Source of the DNA: Bacillota bacterium
GTDB lineage: Bacteria > Bacillota_I > Bacilli_A > Acholeplasmatales > Acholeplasmataceae
Length of the DNA: 9,770 bases
Direction of reading: 5' to 3'
Assembly: GCA_023431045.1 (NCBI GenBank)
Contig: JAEYXZ010000062.1
Span: 1-9,770, forward strand
How positions within the stretch are numbered: position 1 is the stretch's first letter; each line of letters starts with the position of its first letter. This document shows, piece after piece, positions 1 to 5,762 of the stretch. The notes beneath the pieces are model-generated. The model was not told the origin of the DNA and searched no databases. It was given only the letters and a program-made list of their open reading frames with translations. Position numbers and translations under genes: made by a program.

Positions 1-121
1 CGACAATCGTCATATCACCTACAATAAAAGATAAAGACACGACACTCGCATCTTTAAATATCTTTTGTTTAAAACCTGTTTGAGTGGTTGAATCAACGAC
101 GATTCCGAATTCTCTTACCAT
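1..121 (-). CDS. DegV family protein, N-terminal fragment (gene continues past window start)
   Basis: Forty codons are visible on the minus strand before the sequence ends; the product begins MVREFGIVVDSTTQTGF and continues to VVSLSFIVGD. The early hydrophobic strand followed by D-S-T, then a second strand leading to the G-D turn, is the N-terminal pattern of DegV proteins. These are cytosolic fatty-acid-binding proteins, some of which work with fatty-acid kinase in phospholipid synthesis (family knowledge). The ATG at 121-119 overlaps the end of the upstream DUF212 gene (ATGGTAA, 7 bp shared). No good Shine-Dalgarno precedes it, so translational coupling is the likely way it is started. It is the last visible gene of the cdaA operon. 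The family call rests on a short stretch, so it is probable rather than certain. Confidence 0.7.
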   Translation of the reverse strand, partial: MVREFGIVVDSTTQTGFKQKIFKDASVVSLSFIVGDMTIV

Positions 122-582
122 ATTAATAATGCAATCCAATAACCCATAAATGCAAGCAAGATTCCAAGTAGGATTCCAGCTGCAACTTCTCTTGGACGAT
201 GTCCTAGTGCTTCTTTAAGTTTCTTTTCTTCAACATCGATATTTTCAATTAAGTTTAATCTCAATTTAATTTGATTAAGCTCACGTGCATGCTTAGATGC
301 TTCATATCGAATCCCAAATGAATCATGTACCACTACAAGTGCTAAAACAAGAGCAATTGTAAATTCTACACCAATCGGTTGAATAAAAAGTCCAATTGCG
401 GTTGTCAGTGATGTGACTAATGCACTATGGCTTGATGGCATTCCACCGGTTGAGAATAGAACCATTTCATCGATCTTTTTATTCACAATGCTCGTAATGA
501 AAAACTTCGTTATTTGCGCGATTAAAAGCGATGAAATCGTAATAATAATAATGATATATGGAATCATTTCATTGGGAATCAT
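115..582 (-). CDS. DUF212 (YuiD-like, divergent PAP2) membrane protein
   Basis: This is a 155-residue integral membrane protein of the DUF212 family, distantly related to acid phosphatase/vanadium-haloperoxidase (PAP2) enzymes; B. subtilis YuiD is the usual reference and its function is not established. Visible hallmarks are GGMPSSHSA at residues 46-54 (PAP2-like SH motif), an HDSFGIR...A..LN block at 86-103, and LGHRPREV at 126-133. Hydrophobic segments lie at about 8-30, 52-68, 72-87 and 134-154. The length is normal for the family. The start (582-580) lies 4 bp after the nfu stop. GGTGA, 12 nt upstream, is a mediocre ribosome binding site, so coupling to nfu is likely. A second ATG at residue 6 is possible but has no better site. 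Its 3' end overlaps degV. Confidence 0.88.
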   Translation of the reverse strand: MIPNEMIPYIIIIITISSLLIAQITKFFITSIVNKKIDEMVLFSTGGMPSSHSALVTSLTTAIGLFIQPIGVEFTIALVLALVVVHDSFGIRYEASKHARELNQIKLRLNLIENIDVEEKKLKEALGHRPREVAAGILLGILLAFMGYWIALLIW

Positions 583-586
583 TGTT

Positions 587-826
587 TTATACCGTCACCA
601 CGGCAATAATGCCAGGGACACTTTCTAATAGCATGGTTTCAATACCTTGTTTCAAGGTGATATCGATCGCCATACAGCCATCGCAAGCTCCACCCATTTT
701 TACATAAACAATACCATCTTCAATATTGACGAGTTCAATATCACCACCATCACGTTGGATGTATGGACGAATTCTGTTGATGATTTGATTGACTTGTTGT
801 GTTACTTCATTCATATTTTCTTGCAT
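587..826 (-). CDS. NifU-like (Nfu) Fe-S cluster scaffold domain protein
   Basis: This is a 79-residue stand-alone Nfu domain that would hold a [4Fe-4S] or [2Fe-2S] cluster between two subunits and pass it to apo-proteins (family knowledge). The RDGGDIELV segment and the CDGC pair (CxxC, the cluster ligands, residues 48 and 51 from the chosen start) followed by DITLK..IE are diagnostic. No N-terminal IscU or A-type domain is attached, matching the short Nfu proteins of Firmicutes (B. subtilis YutI). The frame can be extended upstream to a GTG at 850, but the ATG at 826 has AGAGGG exactly 7 nt before it, so 826 is preferred. It sits 29 bp after yutD and 4 bp before the DUF212 gene. A TATAAT-like hexamer at 855-860 on this strand could be a weak internal promoter, but no -35 is convincing. 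Confidence 0.92.
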   Translation of the reverse strand: MQENMNEVTQQVNQIINRIRPYIQRDGGDIELVNIEDGIVYVKMGGACDGCMAIDITLKQGIETMLLESVPGIIAVVTV

Positions 827-833
827 ATCGCTG

Positions 834-839
834 CCCTCT
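834..839 (-). promoter_or_regulatory. Ribosome binding site that fixes the nfu start
   Basis: AGAGGG on the minus strand lies 7 nt before the ATG at 826. It falls inside the longer GTG-initiated reading frame, which argues that the ATG, not the GTG at 850, is used. Confidence 0.75.
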
Positions 840-855
840 ACAAAAATCACATTTA

Positions 856-1140
856 TTATACATTACTTTTCGTATTTTTTAATCGTTTTAACACAAAGAA
901 TGGGCAATTATGGTTACAAGATTCATTTAGATAATCTGGAATCTTTTTATAACCGTTTGCTCCTTTTGGATCTTGTGAAAATCCTTTAAGTCTTAATATT
1001 TCTGATGATAAGTCGCCGACGATATAAGTGTATCGATCAAATGCGACATCAACATATTTATCGACAAACTTTTGAATATCAAATGCATCACGATAATTTT
1101 TTAATAGTTCAAAATTGCCAATTGGTGTTTCTATAATCAT
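856..1140 (-). CDS. YutD-family protein (DUF1027)
   Basis: This is a 94-residue soluble protein of the YutD family, conserved in Bacilli and Mollicutes; the function is not established. Matching landmarks are ELLKNYRDAF near the N-terminus (11-20), YIVGD (39-43), LRLKGF (49-54), and the tail IPDYLNESCNHNCPFFVL (67-84) with Cys75 and Cys79. The CxxxC pair suggests a possible metal or Fe-S link, which would suit its place directly before nfu, but that is inference. The start ATG (1140-1138) follows GGAGA with 5 nt spacing, located in the 12-bp gap after the cyclo-ligase gene. In B. subtilis, yutD and the Nfu gene yutI also lie in the same chromosomal neighbourhood. Confidence 0.85.
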   Translation of the reverse strand: MIIETPIGNFELLKNYRDAFDIQKFVDKYVDVAFDRYTYIVGDLSSEILRLKGFSQDPKGANGYKKIPDYLNESCNHNCPFFVLKRLKNTKSNV

Positions 1141-1152
1141 TGTTTCTCCATT

Positions 1153-1677
1153 CTAACCTGATACATACGTATCAAGTTTGACATCATAATCAAACGGTTC
1201 AAACGAAACTTCTTCCCCTTGATAGATGATACCTATTTTATATGGTTTATTGAATAAAGTAAAGAAGCGATCAAAATATCCTGCCCCATATCCTAAACGG
1301 TAGTTGTCCTTTGTCATCCCAAGGGATGGTACCAAACATAAATCGAGTTTCAGATTGAGATTCTCTCCAGTTTTTGGTTCTAGGAGTCCAAAACTGGTCT
1401 TTTCAAGGACTGTTTTTGAATTAAATTCATGATAAATAATTTGTCCATCAACGGTCTTTGGTAAAGCAAAGATTTTATCTGGATATAACTTAATTAGATC
1501 GAGCAAATTAATTTCTTTTCCAAGTGGGTAATAAATGCCAATAACCTTAGCCTTTTGGAACACTTCCATATTTGAAAGAGTTCTAATGATTGAGTTTTTT
1601 GCTTCAATCATTCTCTTATCATCCATCATGGATCGATTCTTTAGAATCTGTTTTCTTAATTCTTTTTTTAGAGACAT
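1153..1677 (-). CDS. 5-formyltetrahydrofolate cyclo-ligase (MTHF synthetase)
   Basis: This 174-residue cytosolic enzyme converts 5-formyl-THF to 5,10-methenyl-THF at the cost of ATP, returning the storage folate to one-carbon metabolism. Evidence: the N-terminal basic helix KKELRKQ (4-10); YYPLGKEI (49-56), the usual 'P...E' substrate loop; FGLLEP (96-101); DLCLVPSLGM (112-121); and the ATP/phosphate loop RLGYGAGYFDRF (127-138), the family signature. It is slightly short (the family is about 180-200) but has the usual C-terminal 'D-x-x-x-D' end. The upstream stop and this start abut (TAGATG), and AAGGA about 10 nt upstream lies inside the previous gene, so the two are translationally coupled. 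Names in use are fthC, ygfA or yqgN; no one symbol is forced by the sequence. Confidence 0.94.
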   Translation of the reverse strand: MSLKKELRKQILKNRSMMDDKRMIEAKNSIIRTLSNMEVFQKAKVIGIYYPLGKEINLLDLIKLYPDKIFALPKTVDGQIIYHEFNSKTVLEKTSFGLLEPKTGENLNLKLDLCLVPSLGMTKDNYRLGYGAGYFDRFFTLFNKPYKIGIIYQGEEVSFEPFDYDVKLDTYVSG

Positions 1678-3264
1678 CTACTTAATATCCTTATAGTAAC
1701 AACTATTACCTTTATATTGAGGATTCATTGCTGTCTTTAAAGCTCTCATTGTATTTTGATAAAGTTCCATTGCATTAACTGCATCGGTATACATCTCGGC
1801 AATTCCGATAAAGACTTCTAGTTCAACCTGGATTGCACCATATTCAATTGACAGGTTCAAATGGTTTTCCTCAGCTCTTAATCCGTTTTTAAGTGCTCCC
1901 ATTTTTCTTGGGTCAGTCAACGTTAAAGCAAACTCTAATCCAGAAATACGATAAATATCTGAGCTTTCAGTGATGAAGGATTGTTTGATCTTATTGATGT
2001 AATGTCCCATTACCATATTACCAATTTCACGACCATGCTTTTCATTAATTTGTGGGACGTTGGCAAGTTTTAATATCGCTAATTGGAATGGTCTTTGTGT
2101 CTTAATCAAATTCTTCAAATCAACACTTAAATGATTTTCATCTTTTATTTCATCAAGGACATCAATGTTACTCTTTCTAAAATGAGCTGCATGCATCGGA
2201 GTAATTATCCCCATGATAACTGCACTATTCTTATCTTCAAATAATCTCTTACCTTTTTCTTTAATCCAGATATAGTTTCCTTGAATCATTAATCGGTATG
2301 AGGTTTGATAACTATCTTTAGTCATCGTTAAACCACTTAAAGCGGCTAAGTATTTTTGTAAATCATTGGGTTCTATTAAACTACGATAATCTGCTAGGCT
2401 TAATGTATGAGATGCAATTTGGAGTTGATCGACTAAAGTGTCATTTAACCAAATCGTCTTTTCATCTAAATCAACTGAAAATAGTCCTTCATCTGAAAGC
2501 TCTAGTGTTGCAATAAACTTATGACGAATAGATTCTAGTTCTGAATCGGTTTGTTTAAGAACTTTTTCTACTTTCATTAATGCTTCATCAGTTCTTTTTT
2601 CACCAACACACATACGGCCACGGTATTTACCTAAGACAAAGATGGGTTGCATCGAAAGATGAAGAATGATGGTTTCACCCGTGAAGTTTAAGAAACTTAA
2701 TTCTTGTTCTTCTGAATCACTTGGTTTTGCTGTCTTCTTATATTCATAGAAGTATTTTTCCATCGTACGATTATTGATATCTTCACCATTAAACTTCGTA
2801 AAACGAATGGCTTGAGAAAACACTTGGAATAACTTTTTACCAATAACATCTTCTTTTTCCATATTAAGTTCTCTTAAGAGTGATAAAGAAATATCTTTAA
2901 TTTTTTCTCGGTGGTCAACAACATAATAAACATTCCACTTTGTGTTCTTAATTCCTTTAACGAACACTTGATATTGGGATGCATTAATAATCGCGTTCTT
3001 AAAAGTACCATATAAAACTAATAAGAACATGAGATAGTTTATAAATTGATAAACGATATAAATGATTTGATACGTATTATAAGGTTCATCTTGTCCAATG
3101 TACTTATCAAACAAAAAAATTAGTATGACAAAGACGACTAAATTGAAAAACGATAATATTAATCGGTTTTTTAAGACTTTCTCTTTTAAGATGGATTCGG
3201 TGATCACGAGTGAAACAATGAAAAGTGCGATGATCGCACCGAATAATGGATTTTGAATCAGCAT
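1678..3264 (-). CDS. Membrane sensor protein: 3 TM, two PAS-like regions, degenerate GGDEF domain
   Basis: This 528-residue protein starts with three hydrophobic helices (about 8-24, 34-52, 66-88). Two PAS-like stretches follow (about 108-222 and 257-365) with a charged, probably coiled-coil linker between them (about 225-252). The second PAS region has the pattern LELSDEGLFSVDLD...IWLND and a later YIWIKEKGK strand. Residues 390-518 follow a GGDEF fold: FQLAILKLANVPQINEKHG, then YRISGLEFALTL, and a C-terminal FIGIAEMYTDAVNAMEL...A segment. The signature five residues are S-G-L-E-F (441-445), and the metal-binding Asp of the first strand is lost (LKLAN), so cyclic-di-GMP synthesis is unlikely. 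Unlike GdpP, no DHH/DHHA1 phosphodiesterase follows. The start at 3264 is backed by AAGGAG with a 6-nt spacer. Being third in the cdaA operon suggests a sensory partner of c-di-AMP signalling; this is inference. Confidence 0.8.
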   Translation of the reverse strand: MLIQNPLFGAIIALFIVSLVITESILKEKVLKNRLILSFFNLVVFVILIFLFDKYIGQDEPYNTYQIIYIVYQFINYLMFLLVLYGTFKNAIINASQYQVFVKGIKNTKWNVYYVVDHREKIKDISLSLLRELNMEKEDVIGKKLFQVFSQAIRFTKFNGEDINNRTMEKYFYEYKKTAKPSDSEEQELSFLNFTGETIILHLSMQPIFVLGKYRGRMCVGEKRTDEALMKVEKVLKQTDSELESIRHKFIATLELSDEGLFSVDLDEKTIWLNDTLVDQLQIASHTLSLADYRSLIEPNDLQKYLAALSGLTMTKDSYQTSYRLMIQGNYIWIKEKGKRLFEDKNSAVIMGIITPMHAAHFRKSNIDVLDEIKDENHLSVDLKNLIKTQRPFQLAILKLANVPQINEKHGREIGNMVMGHYINKIKQSFITESSDIYRISGLEFALTLTDPRKMGALKNGLRAEENHLNLSIEYGAIQVELEVFIGIAEMYTDAVNAMELYQNTMRALKTAMNPQYKGNSCYYKDIK

Positions 3265-3280
3265 ATTTGCTCCTTATAGC

Positions 3281-3460
3281 TTATGGGAATAAAATGAAGT
3301 GAACGTATTTAAAGTATAAAATAGCTGTCGTTATGATAAATGCTAAGAAATAAACCATCCATGGAAAACGTGAAAAGAATGAAACAAACTTACCTGAAAT
3401 ATCACGACTACCAAATAGTCTTGTTGGTTCAAATATAAAGCTCAATAGTTTTTTTATCAT
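3281..3460 (-). CDS. Small single-pass membrane protein of unknown function, between cdaA and the GGDEF-like gene
   Basis: This 59-residue product begins MIKKLLSFIFEP and has one clear membrane helix at about residues 33-52. It is preceded by an amphipathic, basic-aromatic N-terminal part (LLSFIF, KFVSFFSRF) and ends in a short hydrophobic tail. I do not recognise a family. The frame can start three codons earlier at a GTG (3469), but AAGGG (3473-3469) would then overlap the start codon. The same AAGGG is 8 nt before the ATG at 3460, so the ATG is preferred. It is 11 bp after cdaA and 16 bp before the next gene. The position is where cdaR, the membrane regulator of CdaA, normally sits; this protein has no YbbR repeat and is far too short to be CdaR. 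Confidence 0.75.
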   Translation of the reverse strand: MIKKLLSFIFEPTRLFGSRDISGKFVSFFSRFPWMVYFLAFIITTAILYFKYVHFILFP

Positions 3461-3468
3461 TTTCTTCA

Positions 3469-3473
3469 CCCTT
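3469..3473 (-). promoter_or_regulatory. Ribosome binding site that fixes the small membrane protein start
   Basis: AAGGG on the minus strand overlaps the cdaA stop codon (TAAGGG) and lies 8 nt before the ATG at 3460. It would overlap the alternative GTG start at 3469, so that start is unlikely. Confidence 0.65.
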
Positions 3474-4221
3474 ACTTCATAAATAATGACAAGTATTCAT
3501 TTAAGGAGTTTTCATCCTTCATCTTTGTCATTACACCATTAATCGCAACACTAATACTACCGGTTTCTTCAGAGACAACAACGGTTAAACTATCGGTTAT
3601 TTCTGAGATACCTAACGCAGCACGGTGTCTTGATCCAGTTGTTTTTTCGAAACTTTCATTGGAAGATAAAACAAAGTATGCACCAGCACAAATAATCCGG
3701 TCTCCACGAACAATCACCGCACCATCATGTAGTGGTGTGTTTGGTGTGAAAATGTTAATGAGAAGTTCATGTGATACTTCTGAATTAAGTGTAATGGCAC
3801 GTTGAGCATATTGATCGAGTGTATTATGTTTTTCAATCGTCACTAAACCGCCAATTTGACTCTTAGATAAAAATGACGCTGCTTTAATAATTTCATTTTT
3901 AGTTCTTTCGCCACCCATCACGAGGGTATCACTTCGAATGGCTTCTTTCCAAAGTGATTCTAAGGTTAGACGAATATCTGGTGCTGCAACAATCATTGTA
4001 AAGACAGGGAACCACATCGCGATAAACATAAATATTTCACTTGAAAATGGTAACTTAGCCCAAACTGAGATTGCTAAAATCACTAACATAAAGAAATAAA
4101 AAATGGCATAACTAAAGATGCGTTTGTTATGAAGAATAAATTTTAAGAATAGTAGGACAACGACGTAGATGAAATAAAAGTCTAAGATTGTCCACCAAGA
4201 AAGATTATCGTACCAATTCAT
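3472..4221 (-). CDS. cdaA: Diadenylate cyclase CdaA (c-di-AMP synthase)
   Basis: This 249-residue membrane-bound enzyme condenses two ATP into cyclic di-AMP, the second messenger controlling potassium and osmolyte balance. Three N-terminal membrane helices (about 12-30, 36-54, 62-80) precede the DAC domain. The catalytic signatures are intact: LHDGAVIV with Asp166-Gly167-Ala168, and GSRHRAALGISE with Arg198-His199-Arg200. ERTKNEIIKA (105-114) and VVVSEETGSIS (214-224) are also typical. Length and layout match B. subtilis CdaA, though it is slightly shorter at the C-terminus. The start has AAAGGA about 13 nt upstream, which is long spacing, but no nearer ATG fits. It is the first gene of the minus-strand operon. 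The usual partners cdaR and glmM are absent directly downstream, consistent with a cell-wall-less host in which only c-di-AMP signalling is kept. Confidence 0.97.
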   Translation of the reverse strand: MNWYDNLSWWTILDFYFIYVVVLLFLKFILHNKRIFSYAIFYFFMLVILAISVWAKLPFSSEIFMFIAMWFPVFTMIVAAPDIRLTLESLWKEAIRSDTLVMGGERTKNEIIKAASFLSKSQIGGLVTIEKHNTLDQYAQRAITLNSEVSHELLINIFTPNTPLHDGAVIVRGDRIICAGAYFVLSSNESFEKTTGSRHRAALGISEITDSLTVVVSEETGSISVAINGVMTKMKDENSLNEYLSLFMK

Positions 4222-4254
4222 AGAAGAGAAATTCCTTTCCGCTTGATTAACTCA

Positions 4255-4263
4255 ATTATAGCA
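4255..4263 (-). promoter_or_regulatory. Extended -10 promoter of the cdaA operon
   Basis: On the minus strand the sequence reads TGCTATAAT, a perfect extended -10 (TGnTATAAT). No good -35 is found 16-18 nt upstream, which is common for extended -10 promoters. Transcription would start near 4248, giving a leader of about 27 nt before the cdaA ATG. Confidence 0.6.
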
Positions 4264-4276
4264 TAATAGATGCTAT
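4258..4276. repeat. Inverted repeat overlapping the cdaA promoter (possible operator)
   Basis: ATAGCAT and ATGCTAT form a perfect 7-bp inverted repeat with a 5-bp spacer. It overlaps the cdaA extended -10 and lies about 30 bp upstream of the hflX -10, so a bound repressor would block cdaA. AT-rich sequence makes chance repeats common; no regulator can be named. Confidence 0.3.
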
Positions 4277-4305
4277 TTAAGTGTGTAAAACAAGGCGTTT
4301 TCGTA

Positions 4306-4311
4306 TATAAT
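4306..4311 (+). promoter_or_regulatory. Probable -10 element of the hflX promoter
   Basis: TATAAT on the plus strand within CGTATATAATAG; the -35 region (around 4283-4289, GTGTAAA) is poor. Transcription would begin near 4318, placing the short upstream ORF and the folding segments 4360-4454 inside the leader of about 145 nt. Confidence 0.5.
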
Positions 4312-4348
4312 AGTTTTGGTAGTAAAACTTATGAAAGGTGATGAAAAA

Positions 4349-4387
4349 ATGTATTCAAATCTCGATTTACACAGTCTATGCATCTAA
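4349..4387 (+). CDS. Leader peptide (uORF) of hflX, 12 residues
   Basis: ATG at 4349 opens a 12-codon frame, MYSNLDLHSLCI, ending in TAA at 4385-4387. AGGTGA (4336-4341) lies 7 nt before the ATG, a good ribosome binding site. An in-frame ATG at 4331 would make an 18-residue version but has no binding site of its own. The stop lies just before the left arm of a 13-bp stem, and codons 4-7 contain the first of four alternative pairing segments. That positioning is typical of regulatory leader peptides. I see no published stalling motif in the peptide. It is too short to be judged by coding statistics, so the support comes from its binding site and from its fit with the RNA structure. Confidence 0.55.
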   Translation: MYSNLDLHSLCI

Positions 4388-4454
4388 ATATCTTAACGAG
4401 AAAACTATATTTTTTCACACGTCTCTCGTTAAGATAAATCTATAAAACGGGAGA
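4360..4454 (+). promoter_or_regulatory. Erm-like translational attenuator in the hflX leader
   Basis: Four segments can pair in exclusive ways. Segment 1 is TCTCGATTTA (4360-4369) inside the uORF. Segment 2 is TATCTTAACGAGA (4389-4401). Segment 3 runs 4422-4436 and contains TCTCGTTAAGATA. Segment 4 is AACGGGAGA (4446-4454), which contains the hflX Shine-Dalgarno. 2:3 is a perfect 13-bp stem with a 22-nt loop that leaves segment 4 free. 3:4 is a 9-bp stem (one G-U) that buries the Shine-Dalgarno. 1:2 can pair by 5+5 bp across a 7-nt bulge. A ribosome finishing the uORF would cover the start of segment 2 and let 3:4 form; one stalled around codons 4-7 would break 1:2, let 2:3 form and open hflX. 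No U-tract follows the 13-bp stem, so this is translational rather than intrinsic-terminator control. The folding is read by eye. Confidence 0.6.
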
Positions 4455-4462
4455 AATTATCT

Positions 4463-5710
4463 ATGCAACAACAAGACCGTGCGCTCCTAGTCGCACTCAA
4501 TTACAGAGAACCTTTAAAAAAGACTCAAACTTCAATCGATGAACTAGAAGAACTGGCTAAAGCAGTCGGTATTTTAACGATCGACAAAGTGGTACAGTCA
4601 TCAGATTCAATTGATCCAAGATATTTTGTTGGTAGTGGTAAAATCTTAGAAATCAAAAAAATGATTGATGTTTTAAATGTCAATATGGTGATTTTTGATG
4701 ATACCTTATCAGCTGGTCAACTAAGAAATATCGAAAAAACATTAGAAGTCCAAATCATGGATCGCTCATTTTTAATTTTACAAATTTTTGCTGAAAGAGC
4801 TAAAACCAAACAAGCCATTTTAGAGGTCGCACTTGCTCAAAAACTTTATTTACTACCGCGCTTAATTGGCATGTCTAAATCATTATCTAGACAAGGTGGT
4901 GGCTCATTTAATGCCAAAGGTCCAGGTGAAACCAAACTGGAACTTGACCGTCGTCGTTTAACCGATGATATCGTTCATATCAAACGAGAACTTCACACGA
5001 TTTTAAAAGAACGCTTAGTCAATCAAGAAGCAAGAATTGAAAATCAAATTCCAGTCGTCGCTTTAGTAGGTTACACGAATGCTGGTAAGTCATCACTCAT
5101 GAATTATTTAGCAACCCAATATGGCACTGATAAGACTAAAGTCTTCGAAGAAGACATGTTATTTGCAACCCTTGATACGAAAGCTAAAAGAATCAAGAAG
5201 GATAATCATCCACCATTTATCTTAATTGATACTGTTGGATTCATTTCGAAACTTCCTCCAGAATTAATTACGTCATTTGAAAGTACATTAAATGATATTA
5301 AAACAGCTGACTTGATCCTTCATATTGTTGATGGTTTAAACCCTTCAATGGAACATATCGAATTCACCAGAAACATCTTGACTCAATTAGGGGCAAATAC
5401 AACTCCACGAATTTTAGTTGTCACTAAATCAGACTTAATCCATAGTCCAATTCGTCTAAAAGATGACTATATTTTAGTCTCCAATAAAACTGGTGAACAT
5501 ATGGATGAACTTTACCGCTTAATTGATACCCATCTTTACCCAGATTCAAGAATCTTTAAATTGAAATTACCATTTGATCAAGGATCCTTATATGCAAAAC
5601 TAAAAGAAACTACAAGAGTCCTTGAAACCAAATATGATGAAGATGGCATTTTGGTTCGAGCAATTCTCACCCCAAGCTTATCCAAACAATTAAAAAACTA
5701 TATAAAGTAA
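4463..5710 (+). CDS. hflX: GTPase HflX (ribosome-splitting factor)
   Basis: This 415-residue cytosolic GTPase binds the 50S subunit and splits stalled or stress-arrested 70S ribosomes. The N-terminal HflX domain carries DPRYFVGSGK (51-60) and the hallmark glycine-rich segment GGGSFNAKGPGETKLELDRR (145-164). The G domain has G1 GYTNAGKS (203-210), the switch region LFATLD (233-238), G3 DTVGF (256-260), G4 TKSD (321-324) and an SNKTGE G5-like loop (340-345). All GTPase motifs look functional and the length is normal. GGGAG (4449-4453) lies 9 nt before the ATG. The gene is alone on its strand, divergent from cdaA. Its leader contains a small ORF and competing stems that can hide the binding site, suggesting induction by ribosome stalling. 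Listeria HflXr, a relative conferring antibiotic resistance, is also controlled through a leader uORF. Confidence 0.96.
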   Translation: MQQQDRALLVALNYREPLKKTQTSIDELEELAKAVGILTIDKVVQSSDSIDPRYFVGSGKILEIKKMIDVLNVNMVIFDDTLSAGQLRNIEKTLEVQIMDRSFLILQIFAERAKTKQAILEVALAQKLYLLPRLIGMSKSLSRQGGGSFNAKGPGETKLELDRRRLTDDIVHIKRELHTILKERLVNQEARIENQIPVVALVGYTNAGKSSLMNYLATQYGTDKTKVFEEDMLFATLDTKAKRIKKDNHPPFILIDTVGFISKLPPELITSFESTLNDIKTADLILHIVDGLNPSMEHIEFTRNILTQLGANTTPRILVVTKSDLIHSPIRLKDDYILVSNKTGEHMDELYRLIDTHLYPDSRIFKLKLPFDQGSLYAKLKETTRVLETKYDEDGILVRAILTPSLSKQLKNYIK

Positions 5711-5719
5711 TACTTTATA
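5701..5719. repeat. AT-rich palindrome at the end of hflX
   Basis: TATAAAGTAATACTTTATA overlaps the hflX stop codon and forms two 9-base arms around one central base. It could fold in RNA with a small loop, but no U-tract follows, so it is not a convincing terminator. Between here and the next promoter (5720-5762) I see nothing else. Confidence 0.4.
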
Positions 5720-5762
5720 ATTCGATAACTTAACTTAATTGGTATTTCATGTATAACTTTGC

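Noticed and set aside
827..850. Longer GTG-initiated Nfu protein (87 residues)
   Set aside because: The good ribosome binding site lies inside this extension and 7 nt before the ATG at 826.
855..860. Internal promoter before nfu
   Set aside because: A TATAAT hexamer exists on the minus strand, but no -35 at proper distance and no TGn extension; easily chance in AT-rich DNA.
413..934. Plus-strand open frames at 413-628, 647-934 and 789-989
   Set aside because: They lie antisense to DUF212, nfu and yutD, which have clear family motifs; the plus frames have no ribosome binding site or recognisable motif.
4409..4415. T-run in the hflX leader as an intrinsic terminator
   Set aside because: The only good upstream partner for the preceding AAAACTAT lies at 4310-4317, within the -10 region and before the likely transcription start. 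The TCTCG/CGAGA stem is too far from the run and interrupted.
4389..4436. 13-bp inverted repeat before hflX as an intrinsic terminator or a CIRCE/HrcA operator
   Set aside because: No U-tract follows the right arm, and the spacer is 22 nt with arms unlike TTAGCACTC/GAGTGCTAA (N9). It fits better as the 'open' stem of a translational switch.
5701..5719. Palindrome at the hflX stop as its terminator
   Set aside because: Purely AT-rich stem with practically no loop and no following U-run.
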